Of a stretch of DNA of 64,000 nucleotides, positions 26,260 to 34,289 are shown one piece after another. The stretch spans positions 1-64,000 of the forward strand of contig JALEGE010000205.1 of NCBI GenBank assembly GCA_022760335.1. The letters are read 5' to 3'. This stretch comes from Hyphomonadaceae bacterium (GTDB lineage Bacteria; Pseudomonadota; Alphaproteobacteria; Caulobacterales; Hyphomonadaceae). The notes under the pieces were generated by a model. The model was not told the DNA's origin. It searched no databases and saw only the letters and a program-made list of their open reading frames with translations. The translations under genes and the position numbers were made by a program. Numbering within the stretch: the stretch's first letter is position 1; the number at the start of each line of letters is the position of its first letter.

Positions 26260-26293
26260 GGCCGCCTCTGCTTCTTGAGATCTTGAGGCGGCC
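26260..26293. repeat. Inverted repeat between convergent genes
   Basis: GGCCGCCTC at 26260-26268 pairs perfectly with GAGGCGGCC at 26285-26293 around a 16-base loop. One further T-A pair extends the stem. There is no T-tract after it on either strand, so it is only a possible terminator. Confidence 0.4.
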
Positions 26294-26331
26294 AGTAGCG
26301 GGGCGATGAATGGTGACATGTTTGGGCCGGG

Positions 26332-26520
26332 TTAGCGAGCCATCAGGCGTAGCTTGCGGCGGCGGCGGCGCTCAACGGAGCGAACGGTATGCCGTTTGGC
26401 AACACCAGGACGCTCATAGCATGGCGGCATGGTGAGCGCGTTGACGGGAGAGGTCTCGCAGAGCCCTTTTGCCAGGGCGCCCTTGATCGGGGTTTCGGGG
26501 TTCAGATGTTCGAGAAGCAT
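26332..26520 (-). CDS. Small arginine-rich hypothetical protein
   Basis: Protein of 62 residues that I do not recognise. It starts at an ATG preceded by GAAAGGA with 8-bp spacing, a good ribosome site, which is the main support. The middle has a Pro/Cys-containing stretch (TMPPCYERPGVAKRH) and the end is very basic (ERRRRRKLRLMAR), as in small nucleic-acid-binding proteins. The frame stays open for 28 further codons upstream. It stands alone between two inverted repeats. Confidence 0.5.
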   Translation of the reverse strand: MLLEHLNPETPIKGALAKGLCETSPVNALTMPPCYERPGVAKRHTVRSVERRRRRKLRLMAR

Positions 26521-26657
26521 GGTGTGGGTCCTTTCAAGTGTTCTCATCAGTTGATGATTATGGATACCTGACTTGCCGGACGCGTGATGTGTTGCAGGAC
26601 ACACACAGGATTTTTGCGCAAAATTTTTTGAATTGAGCGGCAGTTGATGAATGCGAT

Positions 26658-26685
26658 CGGGCCGGCCCCTCTTGGAGCCGGCCCG
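26658..26685 (-). terminator. Stem-loop downstream of the cysK-grx gene
   Basis: CGGGCCGGC (26658-26666) and GCCGGCCCG (26677-26685) form a perfect 9-bp stem with a 10-base loop, 27 bp beyond the minus-strand stop. No T-run follows, so it may be a processing or weak termination signal. Confidence 0.45.
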
Positions 26686-26711
26686 TCATGTGTGAGCAAA
26701 AGGTGCGGAGA

Positions 26712-28211
26712 TCAGGCGCTGCGCGCATGCAGCCATTTCGGCAGATATGTGCGGGCAGGGCGGGTTGAGTTGTTTTGCACTGTCATCCCGGCTGCCTTGA
26801 GCAGGCCGGGAAGGGTGCCATCCTCATGGCGCGCCAGCATGTCCGTTGCGCCGCCGATGAACGCTCCGCCAATAAAGATTTGCGGCACGGTCTTGCTGCC
26901 AGTTCGGCGTGTAAGCGCGGCGCGGATGCGCCCGCCCCAGTTTCCGGCCTGCATGGCGGCGGCGTCCACATCAACAGACCGATAAGTTATGCCAAGATCT
27001 TTGATCAGTCGCCGGACAGACCAGCAGAACTCGCACCATTCCATTGCGAACATCACAAGAGGCTCGGATGTATCGGCGAGCACATCGGCGACGAACTGGT
27101 CAGCCTCCAGGTCGGCTTCCGGGGCCGGCGTGTTCGTATTGGCCGCCGGGGCCGGTTTGCCCTGCGCATCGAACCGGGCGGTTTCCGTCGAGCGCGAAAT
27201 CTCTGCTTCTTCCTCACTCATATCCGCCCCGATATCCTCAAACAGGACCGTGGACTGATAGCGCTCGCCCGTGTCTGGCAGCATGCAGAGCACGGTGGAG
27301 CCCGGCGCGGCAGAGCGTGCGACGGCAAGGGCGGCGGCGATAGTTGCCCCGCTGGAAATGCCGGCAAGAATGCCGCATTCGCGTGCCAGGCGGCGCGAGC
27401 ATTCCAGCGCATCGGCGCCTGCGACGGGCGCGAGCTGGTCGATATAGGGGCTCGCATCTTCGGTCAGCTTCGGGATGAAGTCCGCTGTCCACCCCTGCAT
27501 GACATGCGGGCGGAAAGCCGGGTGGCTGGCGGCAGCTGAACCATCTTCGGCGCGCGCCTGGCCCTCGCCGCTGGCCAGCAGGGCGGAATTGTCCGGCTCA
27601 GCCGCGATGACCTGAATATCCGGGCGCTCAGCCTTCAACACACGCGAGACGCCTTTCAGCGTGCCGCCGGTGCCATAGCCGGAGACGAAATAGTCGAGCC
27701 GGTCGCCATCGAAGTCGCGCAGAATTTCCCGTGCGGTGGTGCGCGAGTGAGCATTGGCATTGGCCTCATTCTCGAACTGGCGGCAGAGGAACCAGCCATG
27801 CGCCTCGGCCAGCTCTTTCGCCTTGCGCACCATGCCGGTGCCTTTCTCGGCAGCCGGGGTCAGCACGACTTTCGCGCCCAGGAAGCGCAACAGCTTGCGG
27901 CGCTCCACCGAAAAGCTTTCCGCCATCACAATGACCAGAGGATAGCCCTTCTGGGCGCAGACAACGGCAAGGCCGATGCCCGTGTTTCCGCTGGTCGCCT
28001 CGACCACAGTCTGGCCGGGCTTCAACAGGCCGCGCCGTTCAGCGTCTTCGATCACGGACAGCGCCATGCGGTCTTTCACCGAGCCGCCGGGATTGGTGGC
28101 TTCCACCTTTGCGTAGAGTTTCACGCCATTGGCTTCGAGCTTTTTCAGGCGGACGATCGGCGTGTTTCCGATGGTCTGGGTGATATCTTCATGGATGTTA
28201 CGCTGTGACAT
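26712..28211 (-). CDS. Cysteine synthase-glutaredoxin fusion
   Basis: Protein of 499 residues. Residues 1-330 are an O-acetylserine sulfhydrylase-type enzyme: PLP lysine K46 in NPGGSVKDRM, the substrate loop SGNTG, the phosphate loop GYGTGGTLKG and GISSGAT. A low-complexity linker rich in Ala, Pro and Glu (about 350-385) leads to a C-terminal glutaredoxin-like domain with a CEFC dithiol, TVPQIFIGG and the GATDML end. The fusion may couple cysteine formation to glutathione-dependent reduction. The ATG at 28211 (GGAG 7 bp upstream) is preferred over a start 29 codons upstream that lies inside the preceding gene. Its start overlaps the decarboxylase stop by 14 bp. Confidence 0.9.
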   Translation of the reverse strand: MSQRNIHEDITQTIGNTPIVRLKKLEANGVKLYAKVEATNPGGSVKDRMALSVIEDAERRGLLKPGQTVVEATSGNTGIGLAVVCAQKGYPLVIVMAESFSVERRKLLRFLGAKVVLTPAAEKGTGMVRKAKELAEAHGWFLCRQFENEANANAHSRTTAREILRDFDGDRLDYFVSGYGTGGTLKGVSRVLKAERPDIQVIAAEPDNSALLASGEGQARAEDGSAAASHPAFRPHVMQGWTADFIPKLTEDASPYIDQLAPVAGADALECSRRLARECGILAGISSGATIAAALAVARSAAPGSTVLCMLPDTGERYQSTVLFEDIGADMSEEEAEISRSTETARFDAQGKPAPAANTNTPAPEADLEADQFVADVLADTSEPLVMFAMEWCEFCWSVRRLIKDLGITYRSVDVDAAAMQAGNWGGRIRAALTRRTGSKTVPQIFIGGAFIGGATDMLARHEDGTLPGLLKAAGMTVQNNSTRPARTYLPKWLHARSA

Positions 28212-29679
28212 GTTGGGGCTCCGGGGATGGGGTTGTGTTAGATGTCTGTTGGGGGTGGTGGCTGGATTTGCGCCAGGCCTCGACGATCTCTCTTTCAAGG
28301 ACCTGGATGTCTTCCCGGCGCGTCTCGCCCGAGGTGATCGAGACCCGCAGGATCAGGCGCCGGCGCCATTCGGCGGTTTCGACCAGGACATGGTTGCGCT
28401 CATTGATCCGGCGGACAATCGCGCGGACGTCCCTGGCGCGGTCCGGCCCGTCAATGTCGAAGTCGACAATCAACTGATTGAGATTGACCGCGTTCAGGAC
28501 GGCAATCCCCGGTTCGCGGCGCAGGCGGTTGGCCAGCTGGCGTGCGAGGCAGCAATGGCGTGAGATCATTTCGTCAATGCCCTCACGCCCCAGCGCGCGG
28601 ATCACAGCCCAGGCCGGGAAACCGCGTGCCCGGCGCGAGAGCTCCGGCACATAGTCTTTTGGGTTATAGGGCTTGTCTTCATTGATCAGATAGCTCGCGC
28701 AGATCGACATGGCCGCGCGGTGAGCAGCTTCATCGCGGACGATTGCAAAACCGGATTCATAAGGCAGTTGCAGCCATTTATGGCCATCGGTGGCCCAGGA
28801 GTCCGCGCCGTCTATGCCGACCGCCAGGTGCGCGCGATCCCTGCAGGCGCGGGCCCAAAGGCCAAAGGCGCCGTCGACATGAAGATGGGCGCCGAATTTC
28901 CGGCAGATCGGGACGATGTCCTCAAACGGGTCGATGGCGCCCGTATTGATCTGGCCGGCCTGGCAAATGACGATGGCGGGGCTATCGGAGGCCGCAAGTT
29001 CCGCTTTTAGGGCCGTCGCAATCATCCGGCCTTGGGCATCGGTGGCAACGCGTGTCGCGCTGGCGCGTCCAAAACCGAGATACTGAAGCGCGGAATAGAC
29101 CGAGGCATGGGCATCCTCGCCAATCAGAGCCCGGATTGCCGGGGCGCCGATAAAGCCCTGCTCGTCGATATCCCAGCCGATCTTCTTGTACATGCGCGTG
29201 CGCGCGGCGGCGAGGCAGACGAAATTGGCCATGGTCGCGCCGGTGACGAAGCCGACAGAGGCCTCGCGCGGCAGATCCAGAAGGTCGAGCAGCCAGCCTG
29301 CGGCGGTCTTTTCGGCATAGGCGGCGGCCGGCGTGGCGTAGCTCATGCAGCTGTTCTGGCCCCAGGCTGAGGTCATCATATCCGCAGCGACGCCGACAGG
29401 GTGGGAGCCGCCGATGACCCAGCCGAAAAAGCGCGGGCTGGCCATGGCCATCAGGCCCGGCTCGGCCGCATCGGCGAGCTGCTGGATGATGTCGCTGCCA
29501 TGCGCACCGGTTTCCGGTGTCGGCAGGTCAAAGCCTTTCGCGATGTCTTCCACGCTCGCTACGGGGCGAATGCCCTGGCCCGGCAGCGCGGTGCGATAGG
29601 CAGCAGCCCGCATGGCAGCTTGTTGAAACAGGCCTTCAATGTCGGCCTTGCCGTTTGGTTTGGTGGTCGATGCGCTCAT
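28198..29679 (-). CDS. PLP-dependent group II decarboxylase-like protein
   Basis: Protein of 493 residues of the aspartate-aminotransferase-fold decarboxylase family. GFVTGATMANFVCLAAAR lies near 139-156, the PLP-stacking and aspartate region HLHVDGAFGLWAR near 261-273, and the Schiff-base lysine in DSWATDGHKWLQLPYESG near 293-310. Relatives act on aromatic amino acids, glutamate or cysteine sulfinate; the substrate here is unclear. The start at 29679 follows a weak ribosome site. It is translationally coupled to cysK-grx, so a role in amino-acid or sulfur metabolism is likely. A CRP-like site lies 73 bp upstream. Confidence 0.85.
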   Translation of the reverse strand: MSASTTKPNGKADIEGLFQQAAMRAAAYRTALPGQGIRPVASVEDIAKGFDLPTPETGAHGSDIIQQLADAAEPGLMAMASPRFFGWVIGGSHPVGVAADMMTSAWGQNSCMSYATPAAAYAEKTAAGWLLDLLDLPREASVGFVTGATMANFVCLAAARTRMYKKIGWDIDEQGFIGAPAIRALIGEDAHASVYSALQYLGFGRASATRVATDAQGRMIATALKAELAASDSPAIVICQAGQINTGAIDPFEDIVPICRKFGAHLHVDGAFGLWARACRDRAHLAVGIDGADSWATDGHKWLQLPYESGFAIVRDEAAHRAAMSICASYLINEDKPYNPKDYVPELSRRARGFPAWAVIRALGREGIDEMISRHCCLARQLANRLRREPGIAVLNAVNLNQLIVDFDIDGPDRARDVRAIVRRINERNHVLVETAEWRRRLILRVSITSGETRREDIQVLEREIVEAWRKSSHHPQQTSNTTPSPEPQHVTA

Positions 29680-29751
29680 CTTGTTTGCCCGTCGTGCGAG
29701 GTTGGCCCCTATTGGTCTGGAGCTTTGATAAGGGCAGAGCGCGTGCGCCTC

Positions 29752-29767
29752 AGTGATGTGCATCACA
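29752..29767. promoter_or_regulatory. CRP-like operator, divergent decarboxylase/crp promoter
   Basis: AGTGATGTGCATCACA matches the CRP consensus TGTGA-N6-TCACA at 9 of 10 positions and contains a perfect 14-bp palindrome. The same 14-mer recurs at 32339-32352. It is 63 bp upstream of the Crp-family gene, which suggests autoregulation. An FNR-type reading (TGAT-N4-ATCA) is also possible. Confidence 0.68.
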
Positions 29768-29830
29768 GGCAGCGAAACTTGCCCGGTTTAGGAGGCCGGA
29801 CAACAGAGGCAACACGATCGGATTCATGTT

Positions 29831-30565
29831 ATGGAACAGGCTTGTTTGGAGCCACGCATCATGGACGGCACAGAGAAAATCCGCGAAGAGGCAGGCCCAA
29901 ACAGCCTGCTGGCCGAGCTGAGCGAGCAGCAGCTTCAGGCCATGCTGTCGGTCTCGCGCCGTGCGAAATATCGCAAGGGCGAGGTGATCTATAATCAGGG
30001 CGATCGGGGCGAGAGCGCCGCGCTGATCCTGACCGGGGCGGTGAAGATCTCCACCTTTTCGGTGACCGGGCGCGAGATCGTCTTTGCCTATCTCTCGGCA
30101 GGCGACATGGTCGGCGATGTTGCCGTGCTGGATGGCGCGGTGCGCACCGCGACCGCCACGGCGGCGGAAAAGGTCGAGTGTTTCATCCTGCCGCGCGTTG
30201 AGCTGAACCGCATGATCGCATCAGATCCGGATCTCACCGCCGCGGTGATCCGGTTTCTCTGCGGGCGCCTGCGGGCGACCAATCTGCTGCTGGAAAGCGA
30301 CCGCAGCTATGAACAGGCCGCGCGCCTGGCGCGTGGAATCCTGCGCCTCCTGAAGGAGCACGGCCACCGTGACAGCGCAGCGGGCACGCTCGGCCTCAGC
30401 ATCAGCCAGAGCGATCTTGGCGCCTTTGTCAGCATGGCGCGCGAGAATGTCAGCCGCCAGGTGAGCGATTGGAGCCGCGCAGGCATCCTGAAGCTGGAGC
30501 GCGGGCGGATCGTCATCCTGGACAAGGAGGCGCTGGAAGAGATCGCGGATATTTTTGAGGATTAG
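29831..30565 (+). CDS. Crp/Fnr-family transcriptional regulator
   Basis: Protein of 244 residues. A cyclic-nucleotide-binding beta-roll (about 28-150) contains GDMVGDVAVLDGAVRTATATA, close to the phosphate cassette of true cAMP binders (G-E-x-A-L-x-x-x-R-x-A). A dimer helix and winged HTH follow, with recognition helix ARENVSRQVSDW, the RExVxR pattern that reads GTGA half-sites. There is no N-terminal cysteine cluster, so it is not an oxygen-labile Fnr. It is encoded beside an adenylate cyclase and has a CRP-type site in its own promoter. The start could also be an in-frame ATG 13 codons later. Confidence 0.9.
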   Translation: MEQACLEPRIMDGTEKIREEAGPNSLLAELSEQQLQAMLSVSRRAKYRKGEVIYNQGDRGESAALILTGAVKISTFSVTGREIVFAYLSAGDMVGDVAVLDGAVRTATATAAEKVECFILPRVELNRMIASDPDLTAAVIRFLCGRLRATNLLLESDRSYEQAARLARGILRLLKEHGHRDSAAGTLGLSISQSDLGAFVSMARENVSRQVSDWSRAGILKLERGRIVILDKEALEEIADIFED

Positions 30566-30615
30566 GTTGGCCTGGGGCGTCTTAAGCTTCAGCGGATCCC
30601 CTTTCCTCCGCCCAC

Positions 30616-30705
30616 ACCCGCGCAGGCGGGTGGCCATGGACCATAATCTCAACCGTGAGCGCCTGGCCCGCGTCTTTCGTCCATGGATCCCCGCCTGCGC
30701 GGGGA
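30616..30705. repeat. Dispersed inverted-repeat element
   Basis: Arm 1 (about 30616-30640, CCCGCGCAGGCGGGTGG then CCATGGA) is the imperfect reverse complement of arm 2 (about 30680-30705, TCCATGGATCCCCGCCTGCG then CGGGGA). Each arm also holds its own short GC palindrome. Such elements resemble intergenic palindromes common in alphaproteobacterial genomes. It fills the gap between convergent crp and cyclase genes. Confidence 0.55.
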
Positions 30706-30745
30706 TGTGCGGATGTCTGATGATTTCGCCAAAACGTGAAGTCGC

Positions 30746-31792
30746 TTAGTTCGGCGCTTCGAACTCAAGCGTATAGCACTCGATATCGCCAAAGCCCTTC
30801 AGCTCGAACTCGCCGAGCGGTTTGAACACGAAGGCATGTCCGGACTCATCGCGGAAGGACTCCGAGACTGTAATCGTCATCGGCTCGCAGACCTCTTCCA
30901 CCCGCGCGGCAAGGTTCACCGCCGGGCCGAAAATATCGTAGACATATTTCTGGATGCCCACCATCGAGCCGACCAGCTGGCCGGTCGCGAGCCCGATGCG
31001 GAAGCTCCAGGTCGTAGGGTGAGACTGGTTGCGCTTCTCCAGATAGCGCCGCATGCGCAGAGCCACGCGGGCCAGCGACTGGGCATGATCGGGATTGGGA
31101 TCAGGAAGGCCGCACACGGCGACATAAGCATCGCCGATGGTCTTGATCCGCTCGCAATTGAACAGCTCCACAATGCGGTCAAAGGCGGAGAAGATATCAT
31201 TCAGTTCGGCCACGACCGAGCCGGCATCTTTTGAGATCGCCATTTCCGTGAAACCGGCAAAATCGAGCATCAGCACGCTGACGCTATCGAATTTCTGCGG
31301 CGTCGTGGTGCCATAGTCGCGCAGCTCTTCATAAACAGAGCGCGGCATCACGTTCAGTAGAAGCTTCTCAACACGATCCTTCTCGCGCTGCAGCTCGCGG
31401 GCATTCTTCTCCGACATCTTGGAATAGGAATCGAGCATATACTCGGCTTCCTTCTGCTTGGAGATATCCATGCATTCGACAACCGCGACAGCCTCGTCTG
31501 CGCCTTCCAGCTTTGAGAACTGGATCTTAAAGGTCGAGGTGCGCGCGCCGGATTTGACCTGGACCTCCTGGCTGAAAGGCCGGCCTTTTTCCAGGCGCGT
31601 GGTGATCTTGTCGAGGTCGAGCCCCTCGACGCGGTCGGCCAGGGTTTCTTCCTCATCCCCGGTTGAAGGGAAGAGCTGAAAAAAGCGCGCATTCTCATAC
31701 ACCACTTGCCAGCTATCGAGATCGGCGCAGGCCAGCGGTGTTTTCACATTCTTGGCGACGAGATCGCCAGTGACCCCCTCGGTCTTGCTCAT
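30746..31792 (-). CDS. PAS-class III adenylate cyclase
   Basis: Protein of 348 residues. An N-terminal PAS-like sensor (about 20-115, SWQVVYENARFFQLF ... VECMDISKQKEAE) is joined by a coiled-coil linker (MLDSYSKMSEKNARELQREK) to a class III catalytic domain. Metal aspartates are in MLDFAGFTEM and GDAYVAVCG. Lys in RIKTIGDAY with Asp in YDIFGPAVNLAAR is the pair that selects ATP over GTP, and transition-state Asn/Arg are in VNLAARVE. No membrane segment is seen, so it is cytosolic. It starts 6 bp after the globin gene in the same operon. Confidence 0.92.
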   Translation of the reverse strand: MSKTEGVTGDLVAKNVKTPLACADLDSWQVVYENARFFQLFPSTGDEEETLADRVEGLDLDKITTRLEKGRPFSQEVQVKSGARTSTFKIQFSKLEGADEAVAVVECMDISKQKEAEYMLDSYSKMSEKNARELQREKDRVEKLLLNVMPRSVYEELRDYGTTTPQKFDSVSVLMLDFAGFTEMAISKDAGSVVAELNDIFSAFDRIVELFNCERIKTIGDAYVAVCGLPDPNPDHAQSLARVALRMRRYLEKRNQSHPTTWSFRIGLATGQLVGSMVGIQKYVYDIFGPAVNLAARVEEVCEPMTITVSESFRDESGHAFVFKPLGEFELKGFGDIECYTLEFEAPN

Positions 31793-31798
31793 GCGTGA

Positions 31799-32158
31799 TT
31801 AGCCTCCGGTGACGACAAAGGCCTTCCGGGCCCCGACCTCGGCCATGACATAGGCAATGTCTTCCGGCTGCATGCCGTGATCTTCCAGCGTCTCTTCCAG
31901 AAGCTCCGCCACTTCGCCGAAGTGTTCCGATGAAATGCTCAGGCGCGCATGCGCACGGCGAATTTCTTCATTGGAGACATTGGCCGGTCCGCCAGTAATG
32001 GTGGAGATGAATTTGGCTTGATGATCGACAAGGCGCGGCATGTCCACGCCGACGAAATATTGCTCCAGCGACGGGGAATCGAGAACCTTGTCGTAGAAGT
32101 CCGACACGATCTTTCGGATCGTGGCGAAGCCACCGTACCGCTCAAAAATCGTCGCCAT
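31799..32158 (-). CDS. Group 1 truncated haemoglobin
   Basis: Protein of 119 residues with the 2/2 globin pattern ERYGGFATI, FYDKVLDSP, YFVGVDMPRLVDHQAKFI, TGGP and RRAHARLSI. Tyr22 corresponds to B10 and His70 to the proximal haem ligand. Group 1 truncated globins bind O2 and NO and often dioxygenate NO. Its place 6 bp upstream of a PAS-cyclase suggests it supplies, scavenges or senses the gas that controls cAMP synthesis. The promoter region is shared divergently with the osmC operon and holds a CRP-like site. Confidence 0.9.
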   Translation of the reverse strand: MATIFERYGGFATIRKIVSDFYDKVLDSPSLEQYFVGVDMPRLVDHQAKFISTITGGPANVSNEEIRRAHARLSISSEHFGEVAELLEETLEDHGMQPEDIAYVMAEVGARKAFVVTGG

Positions 32159-32337
32159 GATTTCGGTCCCCTCTCTGAGTGCCCCTCTCCAGATCGTCTT
32201 ATGGGTCTATTGAACCCGAAGCGGTCTCAACCTCAAGCAAATTCAGAGTTACGCGCGCGCGTATAGGCACGGTGCATCGCGCCGGGTCACTTGGTTTGCG
32301 CAGTATTCGCCGCCTTACGCGAAGAAAAAATCCCATT

Positions 32338-32353
32338 GGTGATGTGCATCACA
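32338..32353. promoter_or_regulatory. CRP-like operator, globin/osmC promoter
   Basis: GGTGATGTGCATCACA has GTGA-TGTGCA-TCACA, identical over 15 bp to the site at 29753-29767. It lies 78 bp upstream of the osmC-like gene and 179 bp upstream of the globin gene, in a 273-bp divergent promoter. Confidence 0.68.
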
Positions 32354-32431
32354 TCGCAAGGGTCAGGCGCTGTCTAGAACCCGGCCTGTCCACAGAGACA
32401 GCAACACTCACACCTCAAAGGAACCCTAGTC

Positions 32432-32998
32432 ATGCAAACCGAAACCACCCCCCGCACGCAGATCAATGGCGTGAATGTCGAGGCCCTTCTGGGCGCCCGC
32501 GAAGCGCTGGAAAACGCTCCGCCGGCCGCTGAATTCGTCTGGAAAGCCACCAGCGAATGGAAAGATGGCGCCCACACCCGGACCACGATAGGCGACTTTT
32601 TCGGCCTCGGCGAAAACCAGGCCCGCGGCAAGACATTCGAGATCGACACCGATCACCCGGAGATTTTCGCCGCCACCGACTATGCGCCGAACCCGCTGGA
32701 AGTTGTCCTTGCCGGTCTCGCCGGCTGCCTGACCGCCGGCATCGCTTCGGTCGCGGAAAATCGCGGCATCAAGCTGAATTCGGTGAAAGCCACGCTGGAA
32801 GGCGACATGAACCTTTACGGCATTCTCGGCATCGACAGCGATGTCCGCAACGGCTTCCGCTCGGTCCGCGTGAAGTACGACATCGACGCCGATGCCAGCC
32901 AGGACGACATCGCCGCGCTGGTCGCCCAGTCGCAGAAGCGCTCAGCCGTTTTCGACATTATCACCAACCCAGCCAATGTCTTCGTGACGGTCGAATAA
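32432..32998 (+). CDS. OsmC-like protein 1
   Basis: Protein of 188 residues with the OsmC/Ohr-like fold: TDYAPNPLEVVLAGLAGCLTAGIASVAENRG in its centre and QKRSAVFDIITNPANV near the end. Only the first cysteine (GLAGCLTAG) of the usual peroxidatic pair is present; the second position is Ser/Val, so classical organic peroxide reduction is doubtful. The first 40 residues are an extra N-terminal extension. It is the first gene of a four-gene operon downstream of a CRP-like site. Confidence 0.85.
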   Translation: MQTETTPRTQINGVNVEALLGAREALENAPPAAEFVWKATSEWKDGAHTRTTIGDFFGLGENQARGKTFEIDTDHPEIFAATDYAPNPLEVVLAGLAGCLTAGIASVAENRGIKLNSVKATLEGDMNLYGILGIDSDVRNGFRSVRVKYDIDADASQDDIAALVAQSQKRSAVFDIITNPANVFVTVE

Positions 32999-33025
32999 GC
33001 CCGCCGGAGCAACGGAGCGAGTGCC

Positions 33026-34270
33026 ATGAAATCCTCAACCGTCATCATTATCGGCGCGGGCCAGGCCGGCCTTGCCATGAGCCGCCATCTCACCTGCCGG
33101 TCCGTCGACCATGTGCTGCTGGAGCGTGGCGAGGTGGCAAATTCCTGGCGCACCGAGCGGTGGGACTCGCTTCGTCTCCTTACACCCAACTGGCAGAGCC
33201 GGCTTCCCGGCTATGCCTATGCCGGGCCCGACCCGGATGGTTATCGCACCATGCCGGAAACGGTGGACTTCCTCTCCGGTTATGCAGCCCAGATCTCCGC
33301 ACCGGTTGAGACGGGCACGACCGTTCTGGACGTGCAGCAGACCGAGACTGGATATTTTGTCCGCACGGACAGGGGCGACTGGCAGTGCTGCTGCCTCGTC
33401 ATCGCCAGCGGCGCTTGCAACATCGCAAGCAAACCCCGCGCGGCTGCTGACCTCACCGGCGTGAATTCCATCACACCGATGGACTATCGCAATCCCGACC
33501 AGCTCGAACGCGGCGGTGTCCTGATTGTCGGCGCCTCGGCGACCGGCGTGCAGCTTGCCCGCGAGATCCAGCGCTCCGGCCGCCAGGTCACGCTCGCTGT
33601 CGGCGAACATGTCCGCGTGCCGCGCACCTATCGCGGCCGGGACATCGAATACTGGATGGATATAACCGGCATTCACACCACCGGCCTGAATGAAGTCGAC
33701 GATATTGGCCGCGTCCGCGACCTGCCCTCCATGCAGCTGATCGGCACGCCGGAGCGCCAAAGCATCGATCTCAACGCGCTGCAATCTGAAGGCGTGCGCG
33801 TGGCCGGGCGTGTCATGGATGCCGCCGGCAGCAAGGTGCGCTTTTCCGGCGCGCTCGCCAATATCTGCATGCTGGCCGATCTGAAGATGAACCGCCTGCT
33901 GAGCACGGTCGATGCGTGGATCGACCAGTATGGCTACACCGCCTGCGGCCCGCGCGAAGCGCGCGCTGCCCCCACCGCGCTTCCGGCAGAACCTCTGCTG
34001 GAAGCCGATCTCAAGGCAGACGGCATTCGCACCGTGCTTTGGGCCACGGGCTACAAGCCGGATTATTCCTGGCTCAGCGTGCCGGTGCTCGACCGCAAGG
34101 GGCGCCTGCGCCACACCGGCGGCGTGGTGGATGCGCCGGGCATGTATGTGCTCGGCCTGCCTTTCCTGCGCAAACGCAACTCAACCCTGATCGACGGCGT
34201 CGGCGAGGATGCCCGCGTGCTGAGCGATCATCTTTACAGCCATCTGAACGCCGCTGCCGCTGCAGCCTGA
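33026..34270 (+). CDS. CzcO/FMO-like FAD-NAD(P) oxidoreductase
   Basis: Protein of 414 residues. FAD-binding GAGQAGLAMS (9-18) and WRTERWDSLRLLTPNW (about 42-57) are typical of CzcO-type flavin monooxygenase-like proteins. A second Rossmann motif, VGASATGVQLA (about 169-179), binds NAD(P)H, and ATGYKPDYSWL sits near the end. Relatives hydroxylate sulfur or nitrogen nucleophiles or reduce small thiol compounds. It lies 27 bp downstream of osmC 1 and is flanked by two OsmC paralogues, so a thiol or sulfur substrate is plausible. The Ala-rich C-terminus is unusual. Confidence 0.85.
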   Translation: MKSSTVIIIGAGQAGLAMSRHLTCRSVDHVLLERGEVANSWRTERWDSLRLLTPNWQSRLPGYAYAGPDPDGYRTMPETVDFLSGYAAQISAPVETGTTVLDVQQTETGYFVRTDRGDWQCCCLVIASGACNIASKPRAAADLTGVNSITPMDYRNPDQLERGGVLIVGASATGVQLAREIQRSGRQVTLAVGEHVRVPRTYRGRDIEYWMDITGIHTTGLNEVDDIGRVRDLPSMQLIGTPERQSIDLNALQSEGVRVAGRVMDAAGSKVRFSGALANICMLADLKMNRLLSTVDAWIDQYGYTACGPREARAAPTALPAEPLLEADLKADGIRTVLWATGYKPDYSWLSVPVLDRKGRLRHTGGVVDAPGMYVLGLPFLRKRNSTLIDGVGEDARVLSDHLYSHLNAAAAAA

Positions 34271-34289
34271 ACCTATTCGGAGGAATAAA

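Noticed and set aside
29752..29767. FNR box instead of CRP site
   Set aside because: TGAT-N4-ATCA fits loosely, but the GTGA-N6-TCACA match, the RExVxR helix and the absence of an Fnr cysteine cluster favour a CRP-type reading.
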